Translations under genes and position numbers: made by a program | In this document: in pieces, positions 55,583 to 64,000 of the stretch | How positions within the stretch are numbered: position 1 is the stretch's first letter | How the letters are laid out: each line of letters begins with the position of its first letter | Notes under the pieces: model-generated | Database searches by the model: none | The model's input: only the letters and a program-made list of their open reading frames with translations | What the model was told of the DNA's origin: nothing | Origin: Gimesia alba | GTDB taxonomy: Bacteria > Planctomycetota > Planctomycetia > Planctomycetales > Planctomycetaceae | Direction: 5' to 3' | Length of the DNA: 64,000 nucleotides | NCBI RefSeq assembly: GCF_007744675.1 | Contig: NZ_CP036269.1 | Location: 558,001 to 622,000 of the forward strand

Positions 55583-58177
55583 TTAGAAACGGGGCGTCTG
55601 TTTTCGCCACTCAATCATTTCGGCGCGCTCTGCCAGATCGGGATCGTGGGGAGCCAATTTTCGCAGCTGTAATAATGTTTCTTCTGCCTCAGGAATCAGT
55701 GCATAAAACAGCTGGTACTTGAGAAGTAACTTCAACAGTTGTGGCTCGTTGGGCAGGCATGTATTCGCCCGTTCAATGAGAGACAATGCTTTCCCGGGAA
55801 CGCCCGTATTTGCGTAAAACTGAGCGAGTGCCCCTAATTCCTGCAGTATCACGGTTGTCTGTTGTGTGCTTTTATCATCATGATTATTTTCCCGGTTTTT
55901 TAGAAAAACTTCTACTCGTGCCTCCAGTTCCAGCATGTCTAACAGCTGGCGGGCTTCGGAATTTCCGGATTGGAAGGCCAGGTCCAGTTGTGCCAATGCC
56001 TCTGTTTTGCGGCCTTCGGCGAGATAGACTTTGGCCAGCAATGTGTGCAATTCTGCCTGATGATTCTGATAGGAAGCTGGTTGATTCAAGGCTTCGCTGA
56101 GAATTTGTTCCGCCTTCTGAATGTACGACAAACGCAAATAGGTTTTCGCCAGCTGGAGATCTTTGTTTTCAATAACGTCTTCTGATGGCTGTTTCTCGCT
56201 GGTGGGCTGGTAGCTGGCCTGCAATGTTTCCTGAGCGAGATTGATTCCCTGGACCAGATCGCGGCGGAGCATTTTCTGGTCGGGCATGGAGAAGGCCCGC
56301 TCAAACTCACGTATGGCTTTCTGGTAACGTTTGGTTTTGATGTAAGACCAGGCCAGCAGATTGGTCAGCCTGACGTCTTCAATTTTTTGTTCCTGCAACT
56401 GTTCTACATATTCAATCAATTCGGCATAGTGACCGGCTTCGAACAGCTGTTGTGTGAAGGCGACTTGAAATGAAAGACGATGCGGAAATCGTTCGATGGC
56501 TTTTTTGGCGATCTTCAGCGAATCGTCGGCATTCCAGTATTCCTGGCGAATCGTGCCAGTTCTGTTGGGTTCCAGTTTCAGGATCATCACACCCTGTTCG
56601 TCATACACGGGCGTCATCCGATACACGAGATCTTGATCCAGCAGGTGCCAGGGAAAAGCCGAGACGGTGTCGCGACTGAAGGTGACCAGATAGTTGGCCG
56701 AAAAGTCCTGAATCGCCTGATGCAGCTTTTCTGCATTGGTCGTTTCAAAAAAGTTCAGACGCTGATAACGCTGTCCGGTGGTTGCAACATCGGCGCGGCG
56801 TGTGATCAGGCGGCTGTCCGGGCGGGTATGCTGTTTGATCCAGTCGCCGGCGGCGTTCCAGTGACTGAATTGATTTGGAGGCAATTGATCCGTATAGAAC
56901 TGATTCGCCTGCGAGATCATTTTCAGATTGGCGCTGATCAGCGACGCATCCGTTTTGATTTGCCAGCCGCAATACAATAGTAAGAGTATTGAGAACATAG
57001 CCAATGACACCTTACGCGTCATAGGTCGGGCAACTTCGATATGTCCCACAAATGCGTTCCAACCAGCGGGGATAAAGGCCAGGGCTACGGGAATGAGCGG
57101 CAGAGTAAACCGCTGTTGCATCCACGGCCAGAGAGAGAGGATTCCCAGACTGAAAATAAGATACAACAAAGCAACGGTTCCCCCTTGTTGTCTGCGTTTG
57201 AGCATTCCATAACAGGACAGTATGAGGACCAGCGCTCCTATTGCGAGATAGATCCAGGTGGGGCCGGGAAGCAAGGCGTTTTCGTCTAGAATCATGCGGG
57301 TATAGCGGGGTGTTGAGCCGGGCATGTCCGGGAAGAGCTTCTGACAGAAACTTTCAAAGTGTGTGGTGCATCTTTGCATGATGCTCATTAGTGTTCCGAC
57401 GATTCCCTGTGATTGCAGCTCTTTCAACGCGACGGACGCATAACCACTGTGCTCCAACGCGGAATTTCGAACCATCCAGATGCCCGTTGCCAGAAGAGAG
57501 CAGGCGACGCCCGATAACCAGGGCCAACGTTGGCGTCGTATTATGGCCCAGCATCCGACAGCCAGAACCAGAGCGATGCCGATTGTCCTCAGAAACGGGA
57601 GGAAGACCAAGAGCCCGGTGAACAGCAGAAGATCTGTTTTACCGGGACGATCCTGTCGATTGGCCAGGAGAAAGAGAATCGCCAGAGAACAAGCCATGAA
57701 CGGAATTTCGCTCATGACAATTGTCGAAAAAAACAGGGTATAGGGATTGATGGCAATCAGAAAGGCAATCAAAAACGCAGGCCAGTAGAAGTGCCGCGAA
57801 TGCCGGGGATCAGCGTCCGGTGATGGTTCCTGTAAACGCATTACATACAGGTAGAGCAGTGTAATCAGCGCCAGGGCCGTGAGCAGGACCGTCGCTTTGG
57901 CAAGTAAGATATTGTAGGGAGCGATCAGCGCTGCGGGTGACAGCAGCAGCGACATGCCGGGAGGACGATGTGCGTAGAGCGGTTCTCCCGGCGTATCAAT
58001 GAGTCGATATCCCGCACCGCTGACAAGTGATTTCGCCATCATGACATAGCGGGCACTGTCGGGAGTGAAAAAATAAAGCTGGTTCCAGCGGGCCACAGCC
58101 AGGCTCGAAAAGACGATCAGCAAGGCGATGAGACCTGTTTTGGGGGATCGAATCATAGATGACAAGGCAGATTTCAT
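55583..58177 (-). CDS. ArnT/PMT-like membrane glycosyltransferase fused to TPR repeats
   Basis: An 864-residue protein. After a first helix (about 14-30), D40 in TPDSARY lies where GT39/ArnT-type enzymes carry their essential Asp, and ten or so further membrane helices run to about residue 405. These enzymes use lipid-linked sugars at the outer face of the membrane. A globular region follows (about 405-540), then TPR repeats to the end (SFQVAFTQQLFEAGHYAELIEY type). The fusion suggests a scaffolded enzyme. The start is likely ATG at 58177, but the ribosome site is weak. Confidence 0.82.
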   Translation of the reverse strand: MKSALSSMIRSPKTGLIALLIVFSSLAVARWNQLYFFTPDSARYVMMAKSLVSGAGYRLIDTPGEPLYAHRPPGMSLLLSPAALIAPYNILLAKATVLLTALALITLLYLYVMRLQEPSPDADPRHSRHFYWPAFLIAFLIAINPYTLFFSTIVMSEIPFMACSLAILFLLANRQDRPGKTDLLLFTGLLVFLPFLRTIGIALVLAVGCWAIIRRQRWPWLSGVACSLLATGIWMVRNSALEHSGYASVALKELQSQGIVGTLMSIMQRCTTHFESFCQKLFPDMPGSTPRYTRMILDENALLPGPTWIYLAIGALVLILSCYGMLKRRQQGGTVALLYLIFSLGILSLWPWMQQRFTLPLIPVALAFIPAGWNAFVGHIEVARPMTRKVSLAMFSILLLLYCGWQIKTDASLISANLKMISQANQFYTDQLPPNQFSHWNAAGDWIKQHTRPDSRLITRRADVATTGQRYQRLNFFETTNAEKLHQAIQDFSANYLVTFSRDTVSAFPWHLLDQDLVYRMTPVYDEQGVMILKLEPNRTGTIRQEYWNADDSLKIAKKAIERFPHRLSFQVAFTQQLFEAGHYAELIEYVEQLQEQKIEDVRLTNLLAWSYIKTKRYQKAIREFERAFSMPDQKMLRRDLVQGINLAQETLQASYQPTSEKQPSEDVIENKDLQLAKTYLRLSYIQKAEQILSEALNQPASYQNHQAELHTLLAKVYLAEGRKTEALAQLDLAFQSGNSEARQLLDMLELEARVEVFLKNRENNHDDKSTQQTTVILQELGALAQFYANTGVPGKALSLIERANTCLPNEPQLLKLLLKYQLFYALIPEAEETLLQLRKLAPHDPDLAERAEMIEWRKQTPRF

Positions 58178-58594
58178 GAACCAGACCGACGCTTAAAAGG
58201 CTGTGTGAAGATGGAAGAGTTCTACAGAAAGAGAGAAATGCAAATCTTATTCCCGCTGATGAGATAACGGGGGAGACGTTTGAAGTTGGTTCCGTATGCA
58301 GGAGACTAGGATGATGCTGCAGATTATAGAGGTTTCAGATGGTGTTGAGGGGCTGATTTCAGTGGAATGTGCTCCTCTCGGTCATGGACTCGACTTAGGA
58401 AATGATGCAGAAATGCAACGCTGTTGTTTTTTGGAAACAAGCGAGAATGCAGGTTCCCGTCTGTCTGCCGTTGCATTTTGAAGCCAATTGTTTCACAATT
58501 CGTTGCGCGCGGCTCGACGCATTTTTTAATGAGACAAATCGATGGTTCCAGGGATGAATCATTTTAAGAAACTATTTCAAGTCAGGTGTTTATC
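58178..58594. other. 417-nt divergent intergenic region
   Basis: Between the glycosyltransferase (minus) and the GH15-like gene (plus). It contains a 10-bp inverted repeat (58411-58420 with 58469-58478) enclosing 48 nt. A 61-codon plus-strand frame here has no ribosome site and looks accidental. Confidence 0.4.
58411..58478. repeat. Inverted repeat with 48-nt loop
   Basis: AAATGCAACG (58411-58420) and CGTTGCATTT (58469-58478) are perfect complements. They could form a stem in a leader RNA of the GH15-like gene (start at 58595) or a paired binding site. Significance is uncertain. Confidence 0.35.
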
Positions 58595-59890
58595 ATGGAT
58601 GGCAGTCAACTCCCCTCTTTAAATCAGGTTCCAGAAACAATCGAGGAAACCGATCAGCTGGTTTCTTTTCTGGAAGCACAGAATACGTTTTCGTTTCCTG
58701 CTTTGGAAAACGGTTTGTTTCCGGCAGCAATCGCTCATGAATCGACGGGTTATCAGAGTATCTGGGTTCGTGATAATATTCATGTTGCGCATGCCCTGAA
58801 TGCGGTCGGAAAAACAGAGCCAGCCTGCAAAGCAGCAGCGACATTGACCGATTATTTCATCAAACACAGAGATCGTTTTGACAACATCATTTCCGGAAAA
58901 CATCACGCAACGGAAGTGATGAAGCGCCCACACATCCGCTTTGACGGCAACACGCTGGGGGAAATTGATGAAAAGTGGGCACACGCCCAAAATGATGCAC
59001 TGGGTTATTATCTCTGGTTTTATAGTCTGTTGGCATTACAGGGGAAATTGACGCCCACGCATGATTCCATCGAGTTATTGGCGGCTTTTGTGCATTATTT
59101 CGGGAAGATCCGTTTCTGGGAAGATGCAGACAGTGGTCACTGGGAAGAGGCACGCAAGGTAGAGGCGTCCAGCATCGGCACTGTCGTCAGTGGATTACTG
59201 ACTTTGAAACAGTATCTTGATCAAAGCCAGAATTGGAGCCAGCTTAAGTATGGGAAAAAACTGGTTGCTTCTGAGATGGTCGATGAGTTAATTCAACAGG
59301 GGCAAGCGACACTGTCAGAAATTCTACCAGCTGAGTGTATTCAAGCCGATCCTTTGTTGGCGCGAAAATACGATGGCGCGCTGTTATTCCTGATCTATCC
59401 ACTGGGACTGGTACAGGGCGAGATGGCCGAGAGGATTTTGGAAGATACCAGAAATCACCTGATGGGCGATTATGGCATCCGCCGTTATCTGGGAGATTCG
59501 TACTGGTGTGCCGACTATAAAGATATGCTCAGCGAAGATGACCGGACCAGCGACTTCAGCGAGGATCAGGCCAGCCGGGATAAGCTGTTAAAACCGGGGC
59601 AGGAAGCACAGTGGTGCATTTTCGATTCGATTATGTCAGTGATCTACGGACAACGATTTCTCGAGTCAGACAAGTCGGACGATTTTGAAAAACAGCGTTT
59701 CCATCTGGAGCGTTCGTTGAATCAGTTGACAACTGAGGAATGCCGCTTTGGTCCTTATCTCTGTCCGGAGTCGTACTTCCTCGAAAAAGGGAAATACATT
59801 CCCAACGATATTACGCCGTTATTGTGGACTCAGGGTAATTTGATGATGGCGTTGCATCAGTGGAAACAGACAGTTAAGGCGCGTCGTTGA
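58595..59890 (+). CDS. GH15-like glycoside hydrolase
   Basis: A 431-residue protein with an all-helical (alpha/alpha)6-barrel character related to glucoamylase/phosphorylase-kinase GH15 proteins. Recognisable segments are SIWVRDNIHVAHAL (about 53-66), HAQNDALGYYLWFYSLL (about 127-143) and EDADSGHWEEARKVEASSIGTV (about 168-189), with acidic residues suited to catalysis. No signal peptide is seen, so it is probably cytosolic. CAGGTG is eight bases before the ATG at 58595. Its substrate is likely an alpha-glucan (inference). It overlaps the convergent mnmE-like gene by 17 nt. Confidence 0.85.
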   Translation: MDGSQLPSLNQVPETIEETDQLVSFLEAQNTFSFPALENGLFPAAIAHESTGYQSIWVRDNIHVAHALNAVGKTEPACKAAATLTDYFIKHRDRFDNIISGKHHATEVMKRPHIRFDGNTLGEIDEKWAHAQNDALGYYLWFYSLLALQGKLTPTHDSIELLAAFVHYFGKIRFWEDADSGHWEEARKVEASSIGTVVSGLLTLKQYLDQSQNWSQLKYGKKLVASEMVDELIQQGQATLSEILPAECIQADPLLARKYDGALLFLIYPLGLVQGEMAERILEDTRNHLMGDYGIRRYLGDSYWCADYKDMLSEDDRTSDFSEDQASRDKLLKPGQEAQWCIFDSIMSVIYGQRFLESDKSDDFEKQRFHLERSLNQLTTEECRFGPYLCPESYFLEKGKYIPNDITPLLWTQGNLMMALHQWKQTVKARR

Positions 59891-61073
59891 GTGTTTCGCG
59901 GTTTGATTCCTGCAGCAGCAACTGATGGATCAGACTGCGATATGCGGTCGGATCCTGGTTCGTGAGTGCTGCAGTTGCCTGATGTAACAAGTCAATCTGC
60001 CGTTTGGTAACGGGGACTGCAGTCGTTTCGGGAGGCACTTCCGGGATCAGGCGTTTTACCAGCGTCTCTAACAGAGCTTCGATGCCGGCTTTGGTTTTGG
60101 AAGAAACTAGAATTGCCTGTTCGGGGAGCCGTTCATCCCAGAGTTGCGGGAGATCAGTTTTATGGGCGACCACGATGGAATCATTCCATTGTGAGAGCAG
60201 TCGCTGATCGTCCGGATGTGCCGGCTGACTGGTGTCAATCAGGATTACACGACAGTCAGCCTGGCTGAGGGTTTGTTCGGCTCGCTGGATGCCTGCTGCT
60301 TCCAAGTCATCGGCTTGTTCGCGGATGCCTGCGGTATCGGAGAATTGAAAAGGCCAGCCTTCAATGGCTGTGGTTGCGGTCAGGACATCGCGGGTTGTGC
60401 CTGCTTCATCGTACACAATTGAGCGGTCGTATCCCAGGATCGCGTTGATCAGACTCGATTTGCCCACATTCGGTCGGCCCGCGAGTACCACTCGCCAGGG
60501 AGCCGTTAAATGCAGCCCCAGGTGTTCCCAGCGGAGCAGGTTTTGAATTTGTGACTGAAAAAACTCCGCATCGAAGTCTGCAGTTTCGTCGGGAATCAGC
60601 GCTTCGAAGGTGGTGCGCAAGATTCCCTGCGACTGGCGCAGCAGAATTTCTGCGGCGCGGAATGTCGTGGCAGCAGTCAGTGCTGCCTGTAATTCTACTT
60701 CCAGTGCAGGCTCTGTCTGACAGGCTAATTCCTGCCATGATTGAATTGTGCAGCCTTGCACTTGCAGGTCGGCTAGAATTCGTTCGACGGCTGCCATACC
60801 GCCGTGACAGTGAATGTCGACAGTCTCATGTTCGATGCGGCAGAGTACCAGATCTTCGTTGTTGGTTTGTCCCCAGAGTCCATATACAATGCGATTGAGG
60901 GGCTGCTCTGTTAATGATTTTCTGTTTGCGGGCGAGAAGCAGGCATCAATGGCATGAGTCAGCGCGGGGAGTGTGCCGTGAACGCGAATGGTGGCGACGG
61001 CGCCTCTGCCACGGGGCGTTAACAGCGCGGCTGTGCACGAGGATTGTGACTTTGGCTGGAGACGATCTGACAT
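59874..61073 (-). CDS. mnmE: MnmE-like tRNA-modification GTPase lacking the C-terminal cysteine motif
   Basis: A 399-residue GTPase related to MnmE (about 454 residues), which with MnmG modifies wobble uridine 34. The N-terminal tetrahydrofolate-binding part is recognisable (HCHGGMAAVERIL, 88-100). G1 is GRPNVGKS (199-206), G2 GTTRD (225-229) and G3 DTAG (246-249). G4 reads HKTD (304-307) instead of NKxD. The protein ends in LNDAP without the CIGK terminus. It starts 5 nt after coaX and shares its transcript. It may be a functional divergent MnmE or a paralogue. Confidence 0.88.
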   Translation of the reverse strand: MSDRLQPKSQSSCTAALLTPRGRGAVATIRVHGTLPALTHAIDACFSPANRKSLTEQPLNRIVYGLWGQTNNEDLVLCRIEHETVDIHCHGGMAAVERILADLQVQGCTIQSWQELACQTEPALEVELQAALTAATTFRAAEILLRQSQGILRTTFEALIPDETADFDAEFFQSQIQNLLRWEHLGLHLTAPWRVVLAGRPNVGKSSLINAILGYDRSIVYDEAGTTRDVLTATTAIEGWPFQFSDTAGIREQADDLEAAGIQRAEQTLSQADCRVILIDTSQPAHPDDQRLLSQWNDSIVVAHKTDLPQLWDERLPEQAILVSSKTKAGIEALLETLVKRLIPEVPPETTAVPVTKRQIDLLHQATAALTNQDPTAYRSLIHQLLLQESNRETLNDAP

Positions 61074-61078
61074 GCCGG

Positions 61079-61909
61079 TTATTGATCCCCACTGATTTTT
61101 TGTGCCACCAGTGCCAGTCCCTGTAATGAGAGCAAAGGCTCAAACTGCACGGCTTCGATCAGGTGCGGTGCCAACAGGGCTGAACCGCCGCCCGTTAATA
61201 AGACGAGGGGATGAACCTGTCTGGCATTTGGCAGCGATTGCTGCAGAAGCTGGTTGACGAGTTCACGTACCGCGCCCAGTTGTCCCCAGAAGAGTCCGCT
61301 ACGAATCGCGTCGGTGGTGTTTTTTCCCAGCACAATCGGTTCTGTTTGATGTAGATCATCGACGGGGATCAAGGGGAGTAAAGCCGTGTAGTCATTTAGT
61401 GCTTTGGCAGAGAGTTCAAAGCCCGGTAGAATCGCACCGCCGGCAAAACTGCCATCAGTTGACACGACATCCACAGTGGTTGCGGTTCCGGTATCAATGA
61501 TAATGGCGGCCTGGTCGGTTGTGCGTAGAGCATTCGCGGCGACTGCATTCAGCAAGCGGTCAATGCCGACTTTACGTGGTTCATCGACGCAAATTTCCAG
61601 AGGGAAGCTGTCTGTGTTGAGAACTTCGATGGGGACCGGCAGATTTCCCTGCGGCCAATCTTGCACAACCCGTGCGATGCCGCGCGGATTGGAACCGGCG
61701 ACGACTGTCTGGCATGTTAATTCCTGTTGTTCCTCAAACCAGGCGTTGATTTGCTCCCAGGGAAGAGAGCCGTCGATCAATGTGGAAATGGAATGCACAA
61801 CCTGCGGTAGAGGGCTGTTCTCTTCCGCGAGGACATCAGTCTTGAGTAAGACAAATTTGATCCGGCTGTTGCCGACATCAATGGCCAATTGTAGAAATGG
61901 TTGTGACAT
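61079..61909 (-). CDS. coaX: Type III pantothenate kinase
   Basis: A 276-residue CoaX, the first step of coenzyme A synthesis. Features include LAIDVGNSRIKF (8-19, phosphate loop of the acetate/sugar kinase fold), KVGIDRLLNAVAA (substrate region), and IDTGTATTVDVVSTDGSFAGGAILPG near 138-163. Length and motifs are typical. xseB lies 45 nt upstream, and the mnmE-like gene follows after 5 nt, so these are probably translated from one mRNA. Confidence 0.95.
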   Translation of the reverse strand: MSQPFLQLAIDVGNSRIKFVLLKTDVLAEENSPLPQVVHSISTLIDGSLPWEQINAWFEEQQELTCQTVVAGSNPRGIARVVQDWPQGNLPVPIEVLNTDSFPLEICVDEPRKVGIDRLLNAVAANALRTTDQAAIIIDTGTATTVDVVSTDGSFAGGAILPGFELSAKALNDYTALLPLIPVDDLHQTEPIVLGKNTTDAIRSGLFWGQLGAVRELVNQLLQQSLPNARQVHPLVLLTGGGSALLAPHLIEAVQFEPLLSLQGLALVAQKISGDQ

Positions 61910-61954
61910 GTGAATTTCTTTGAAACTTACAGAGAATGCGTCGTCATCTGTTTT

Positions 61955-62299
61955 TTAAAACAGAGTCCGATCAGTGTCTTCTTCGTCATTCTTTTTTGAA
62001 CTGCTTTTGCGTCGTCCGGTTTTGGAAGGACCTTTGGTTTCAATGGAAGCGGTCGCATCAAAGTCTTCCAGGACCGGGTTTCCGTCTGCGTCAACACGCG
62101 TCAGAATTTCGATTTTCTGTTCGGCTGATTCAAGAGACTGGTAACAGGATCGTAACAGTTTAACGCCCCGTTCGAATTGCTCCATCGATTCTTCCAGACC
62201 GGCTGTCCCTTCTTCGAGGGTATTGACGATCTCCTGTAGTTCTGCCAGTGAGTCTTCAAACAGAGGTATTTCCGATTTTGCTGCTTTTTTCTTTGCCAT
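61955..62299 (-). CDS. xseB: Exodeoxyribonuclease VII small subunit
   Basis: A 114-residue XseB, the small subunit of the single-strand DNA exonuclease VII. FEDSLAELQEIVNTLEEGTAGLEESMEQFERGVKLL-type helices (about 14-50) are the family core, here followed by a longer charged tail (Ser/Lys/Glu-rich, about 70-114) than in the 80-residue Escherichia coli protein. It follows xseA by 55 nt and precedes coaX. Confidence 0.95.
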   Translation of the reverse strand: MAKKKAAKSEIPLFEDSLAELQEIVNTLEEGTAGLEESMEQFERGVKLLRSCYQSLESAEQKIEILTRVDADGNPVLEDFDATASIETKGPSKTGRRKSSSKKNDEEDTDRTLF

Positions 62300-62354
62300 G
62301 TGATCAGGTCTTATTCAAATGAGAGTTTTCTGCTGGTTGAAAAACAGTGGTGAT

Positions 62355-63590
62355 TTACTTGATTGTGTTTGATTCCGGTTCTGTTTTTTGAACCTGGCTG
62401 GTGATGGTACCATCAGTCACATGCGTTTGCAGGACATCCCCGGCGTTGATTTGTCGAATTGATTTGACGATTTCTGTTTCTTGTTTTCCGGTTTCAACGC
62501 GCGTGATGCTATAGCCGCGGCTTAACACTTTCAAAGGACTGAGTGCATCCAGCGCAGAAGAAAGATGTTTGGTTTCTGATTGATACCGGGAGAGAATTTC
62601 GCGCGTGCTGCGTTTCAAGCGGCGGTCCAGTTCGTCCAGTTGTGCCGCACGGTTGTGAATCAAATCCAAAGGTCGGGTCAGTGCAGGGCGAGCCGCGAGT
62701 GCATCCAGTTGCAGGCGGGCTTGTCGGGCACGTTGTTTCAGGTTTGCGGTTAGCTGGTCTTTCCAGTGTGTCAACGTTGCCAGCACATCCGACTGCAGCG
62801 GAACTGCCAGTTCAGCCGCCTCGCTGGGGGTGAGCGCGCGACGGTCTGCGACGAGGTCGGAGATGCTGATATCAATTTCGTGACCGACGGCACTGATGAT
62901 CGGTATCGGGCAGTCAAAAATTGCGCGGGCGACGACTTCTTCGTTAAACGCCCAAAGATCTTCCAGGCTGCCACCACCGCGTCCGGTGATTATGGTTTCC
63001 ACACCTGGAATTCGGGCGGCGATTTCAATTCCTGCGGCAATTTGTTCTGCTGCACCTTCTCCCTGAACGGCGACGGGGACGATCACCAGATCGACGGCTT
63101 TCCAGCGGCGGGTGATGACTTGCAGCATATCGCGGACGGCGGCACTGGTGGGGCTGGTGACCAGTGCGATCTTGCGCGGAAATTGAGGAATGGGTCGTTT
63201 GTGCTCGGGGCTGAACAGTCCTTCCGCGGCCAGTTTTTCCTGCATCTGGCGGAAGGCCAGTTCGAGCGCACCGACTCCCTGTGGCAGGAGTTGTTCGATA
63301 TTCAGCTGGTACGTGCCGCGTGCCTGATAGACTTCAATCGGTCCAGCCGCGACGACTTCCATGCCGTCTTCGAGTTGAAACTTCAGTCGCGAGGCCGTTC
63401 GTTTCCAGATCACGGCGCGGAGTTGGGCGGCATCGTCTTTCAATGTGAGGTAGACGTGTCCCGAACTGGCGATTGTGCAGTTCGAAATTTCGCCGATCAC
63501 CCAAGTATACGGAAAATTGGCTTCGACCAGATTTTTAATCTGACGCGTGGTTTCCGTGACAGACAGGATTTCAGGTTCCAGTGATGACAT
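62355..63590 (-). CDS. xseA: Exodeoxyribonuclease VII large subunit
   Basis: A 411-residue XseA, catalytic subunit of exonuclease VII. The N-terminal OB fold (about 10-100) includes WVIGEISNCTIASSGHVYLTLKDD. The catalytic domain carries FPRKIALVTSPTSAAVRDML, TIITGRGGGSLEDLWAFNEE and ISAVGHEIDISISDLVADRRA-type motifs. A coiled-coil region leads to the C-terminal RGYSITR beta element. It is slightly shorter than the 456-residue Escherichia coli enzyme. It is next to xseB, and the TIM-barrel gene lies 33 nt upstream on the same strand. Confidence 0.95.
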   Translation of the reverse strand: MSSLEPEILSVTETTRQIKNLVEANFPYTWVIGEISNCTIASSGHVYLTLKDDAAQLRAVIWKRTASRLKFQLEDGMEVVAAGPIEVYQARGTYQLNIEQLLPQGVGALELAFRQMQEKLAAEGLFSPEHKRPIPQFPRKIALVTSPTSAAVRDMLQVITRRWKAVDLVIVPVAVQGEGAAEQIAAGIEIAARIPGVETIITGRGGGSLEDLWAFNEEVVARAIFDCPIPIISAVGHEIDISISDLVADRRALTPSEAAELAVPLQSDVLATLTHWKDQLTANLKQRARQARLQLDALAARPALTRPLDLIHNRAAQLDELDRRLKRSTREILSRYQSETKHLSSALDALSPLKVLSRGYSITRVETGKQETEIVKSIRQINAGDVLQTHVTDGTITSQVQKTEPESNTIK

Positions 63591-63623
63591 GATCTCACTT
63601 TAATTGCTGGTAAACGGTTGAAA

Positions 63624-64000
63624 TCAGGGGAGCAGTGAATTCAGATACGAGATGCCCCGCTGGCAGTCTTCGAGTTTCTGATCGCCTTGCGTACGATCGA
63701 CGGTTAGCCAGCCTTGATAGCCGGTTTCCATCACAAGCGGCAGAAACTGGTCCCACATGACCATGCCTTGCCCGATCGGAACTTCCGAACCACCCCGGTC
63801 CATTTCTCGAATCGCATCCCGCAGACGATAGGACTTGATCCACGTATGCAGTTCGCGAATGGCGGATTCCTGATTCTGATGACTGAAAACCATATCCGCA
63901 GTATCAAAATCGATTCCCACAAATCCCGCATTAACCTTTGAAACTAACTCGCGGATGGTCGATGTGGAATTGGTTTCGCAGGCAATACACAGTTCTGTTC
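63624..64000 (-). CDS. Sugar phosphate isomerase/epimerase-like TIM barrel (5' end off the right edge)
   Basis: The C-terminal 124 or so residues of a xylose isomerase-like TIM-barrel protein, open to the window edge. The last barrel strands are visible: VGIDFDTADMVFSH (metal-site Asp and His), followed by the helical segment LHTWIKSYRLRDAIRE and GWLTVDRTQGD, and ending at LP. The gene continues upstream beyond 64000, so its start and signal peptide are unseen. It ends 33 nt before xseA on the same strand and may be the first visible gene of that transcript. Confidence 0.85.
   Translation of the reverse strand, partial: TELCIACETNSTSTIRELVSKVNAGFVGIDFDTADMVFSHQNQESAIRELHTWIKSYRLRDAIREMDRGGSEVPIGQGMVMWDQFLPLVMETGYQGWLTVDRTQGDQKLEDCQRGISYLNSLLP

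Noticed and set aside
58296-58481. A plus-strand 61-codon frame before the GH15-like gene
   Set aside because: It has no ribosome site, no protein-like hydrophobic pattern, and overlaps the inverted repeat.
62766-63584. A 272-codon open frame antisense to xseA
   Set aside because: xseA is clearly the real gene; the antisense product has no family features.
1-64000. CRISPR arrays, prophage, insertion sequences, tRNA or rRNA genes
   Set aside because: No regularly spaced repeats, transposase or integrase motifs, terminal repeats or tRNA-like cloverleaf with a T-loop were noticed on reading; a dedicated tRNA scan was not possible.

Overview
The window looks like chromosomal DNA of a planctomycete, most likely close to Gimesia/Planctomyces (inferred from content, not from a search). 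Pointers are a roughly even base composition, loosely packed genes with frequent strand switches, several lipoproteins and secreted proteins of no recognised family, a sulfatase, sugar-phosphate isomerase/epimerase TIM barrels (one with a Tat signal), a serine hydrolase fused to a NamZ-type (DUF1343) domain, TPR and HEAT repeat proteins, and a TatC with an enlarged periplasmic loop. I saw no rRNA, tRNA, insertion sequence, prophage or CRISPR array. About 55 protein genes are supported, two of them cut by the window edges.

Left end (1-3.2 kb): a signalling region. On the minus strand a CheX-like phosphatase, a single-domain CheY-like receiver and an HDOD protein (running off the left edge) form a probable unit. 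Across a 790-nt gap a small protein made only of a histidine-kinase-like helical hairpin precedes a NarL/FixJ response regulator. No ATPase-bearing kinase is visible. This is the part most likely to hold something undescribed.

3.2-25 kb: mostly housekeeping genes. These are an aldo/keto reductase, an SRAP abasic-site protein, a HAD phosphatase, an ExeA-like ATPase, rsmE, leuS, a large HerA-like ATPase, a thioesterase, a PfkB kinase, a cyclophilin lipoprotein, hom, an HNH nuclease, serA, a membrane-tethered TAXI binding protein with no permease beside it, trmB and a CinA C-terminal domain protein.

25-40 kb: envelope and unknown-function genes. These are a TPR/HEAT lipoprotein, nadE followed by the beta-lactamase/NamZ fusion (possible peptidoglycan recycling), ppk2, a membrane-anchored tyrosine/dual-specificity phosphatase, tatC, a zinc-ribbon polytopic protein and a TPR protein.

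40-55 kb: groES-groEL preceded by a perfect inverted repeat and closed by a strong terminator, argG with a PPP phosphatase, an aldehyde dehydrogenase, rlmN, a DegT aminotransferase, fdxA, a DapA-family protein divergent from a sulfatase with an atypical active-site motif, and an S4 RNA-binding protein.

55-64 kb: a 46-residue membrane protein with an excellent ribosome site, a glycosyltransferase-TPR fusion, a GH15-like enzyme, then a minus-strand run xseA-xseB-coaX-mnmE. The MnmE-like protein lacks the usual C-terminal cysteine motif and has an altered G4 box. A second sugar isomerase-like TIM barrel is cut by the right edge.
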